Assembly (NCBI GenBank): GCA_002337215.1
Contig: DDFO01000045.1
Coordinates: 57,802 to 63,472 of the forward strand
Reading direction: 5' to 3'
Origin: Phycisphaerales bacterium UBA1926
Lineage (GTDB): Bacteria; Planctomycetota; Phycisphaerae; Phycisphaerales; UBA1924
Length of the DNA: 5,671 nt
The position numbers were made by a program, and so were the translations under genes. The notes below the pieces were generated by a model that saw nothing but the letters and a program-made list of their open reading frames with translations, was not told the DNA's origin and did not search any database. Numbering within the stretch: the first letter of the stretch is position 1; each line of letters begins with the position of its first letter. This document shows, in pieces, positions 5,451-5,671 of the stretch.

Positions 5451-5516
5451 GAGCGGATACGGTACGGTGCATCCGGTGAAGACGCGCGCACGATCGAGAC
5501 ACCGCAGGAGACCGAC
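5451..5516. promoter_or_regulatory. 66-bp divergent control region of psuG and the right-hand gene
   Basis: The start codons of psuG (5450, minus) and the exported-protein gene (5517, plus) are only 66 bp apart, so any promoters here must overlap or lie within the opposite gene. An inverted repeat CGGAT (5454-5458) / ATCCG (5471-5475) with a 12-bp spacer, plus a tandem ACGGTACGGT inside it, sits directly before the psuG ATG and could be an operator. I find no convincing -35/-10 pair in either direction. Confidence 0.3.
5506..5510 (+). promoter_or_regulatory. Ribosome-binding site of the right-edge gene
   Basis: AGGAG ends 6 nt before the ATG at 5517. With the signal peptide that follows, it sets the start of the truncated gene. 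Confidence 0.75.
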
Positions 5517-5671
5517 ATGATTCGCATCCGTTCCGCTCCGATGTTGCTCGGCATGCTCGCGGCCTCGGTGATCGGGCCGTGCGCGCAGGCGCTGCCCGAT
5601 GACATCCGCGACAGGCTGCTCGCCGGGCCTGATCCCCAGAAGCTCGCGCACTACCACGCGGTAACGGCGGG
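5517..5671 (+). CDS. Exported protein of unknown function, 5' fragment (right edge)
   Basis: Only the first 51 codons are inside the window. The ATG has AGGAG 6 nt upstream. Residues 1-25 are a good Sec signal peptide: basic MIRIR, hydrophobic MLLGMLAASVIG, and an AQA|LP signal peptidase I site. Cys22 lies in IGPC, which is not a lipobox, so a lipoprotein is unlikely. The mature N-terminus (LPDDIRDRLLAGPDPQKLAHYH) is polar and probably helical; too little is present to name a family. It is divergent from psuG. The signal peptide makes it an unlikely pseudouridine kinase, which would be cytoplasmic. Confidence 0.8.
   Translation, partial: MIRIRSAPMLLGMLAASVIGPCAQALPDDIRDRLLAGPDPQKLAHYHAVTA

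Noticed and set aside
5571..5590. Lipoprotein signal (Cys22) in the right-edge protein
   Set aside because: The residues before Cys are I-G-P, and proline at -1 does not fit a lipobox. An AQA signal peptidase I site is present instead.
5451..5657. N-terminal extension of psuG from an ATG at 5657
   Set aside because: It would overlap the divergent exported-protein gene by over 140 bp and add 69 residues unlike PsuG; length and family start fit ATG 5450.
1..5671. CRISPR array, tRNA/rRNA, insertion sequence or phage genes
   Set aside because: No spaced direct repeats of CRISPR type, no cloverleaf or rRNA signature, no transposase or integrase motifs, and no long terminal inverted repeats were seen on reading both strands.

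Overview
The window is GC-rich DNA (about two-thirds G+C by eye) from a bacterium, most likely a planctomycete of the Phycisphaerae type. This is an inference. It rests on the GC content, on three of the four main genes starting with Sec-type signal peptides, and on a large secreted subtilase that ends in a two-loop dockerin-like calcium-binding module behind a CPPC pair, an architecture common in that phylum.

Layout. (1) Positions 1-928, minus strand: a secreted protein of unknown function, running off the left edge. (2) Positions 929-1519: a 591-bp divergent intergenic region that is clearly less GC-rich than its surroundings and dense in small inverted repeats. It holds a good promoter candidate for the protease, a weaker one for the left gene, a 15-bp repeat of the left gene's ribosome-binding leader, and two possible very small ORFs. 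(3) Positions 1520-4456, plus strand: a 978-residue subtilisin-family (S8, KP-43-like) exoprotease with signal peptide, propeptide, catalytic domain, KP-43-type beta-barrel, Ig-like domain, jelly-roll-like domain and dockerin-like tail. (4) Positions 4457-4547: a short convergent gap with a weak hairpin and a 13-bp tandem repeat. (5) Positions 4548-5450, minus strand: pseudouridine-5'-phosphate glycosidase (psuG). (6) Positions 5517-5671, plus strand: the start of another exported protein, divergent from psuG and running off the right edge.

The protease and the left secreted protein share a divergent regulatory region, so they could be co-regulated, but nothing shows that they work together. 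psuG is a housekeeping-type nucleoside salvage or catabolism gene with no visible functional link to the protease, and its usual kinase partner psuK is not in the window. The two edge genes and the two tiny ORFs cannot be assigned a function. I see no RNA genes, CRISPR array, insertion sequence, transposase or phage gene, and nothing that clearly amounts to a new multi-gene system. The points most worth following are the palindrome-rich intergenic region, the divergent catalytic motifs of the subtilase, and the 13-bp repeat that puts a stop codon in every frame after psuG.
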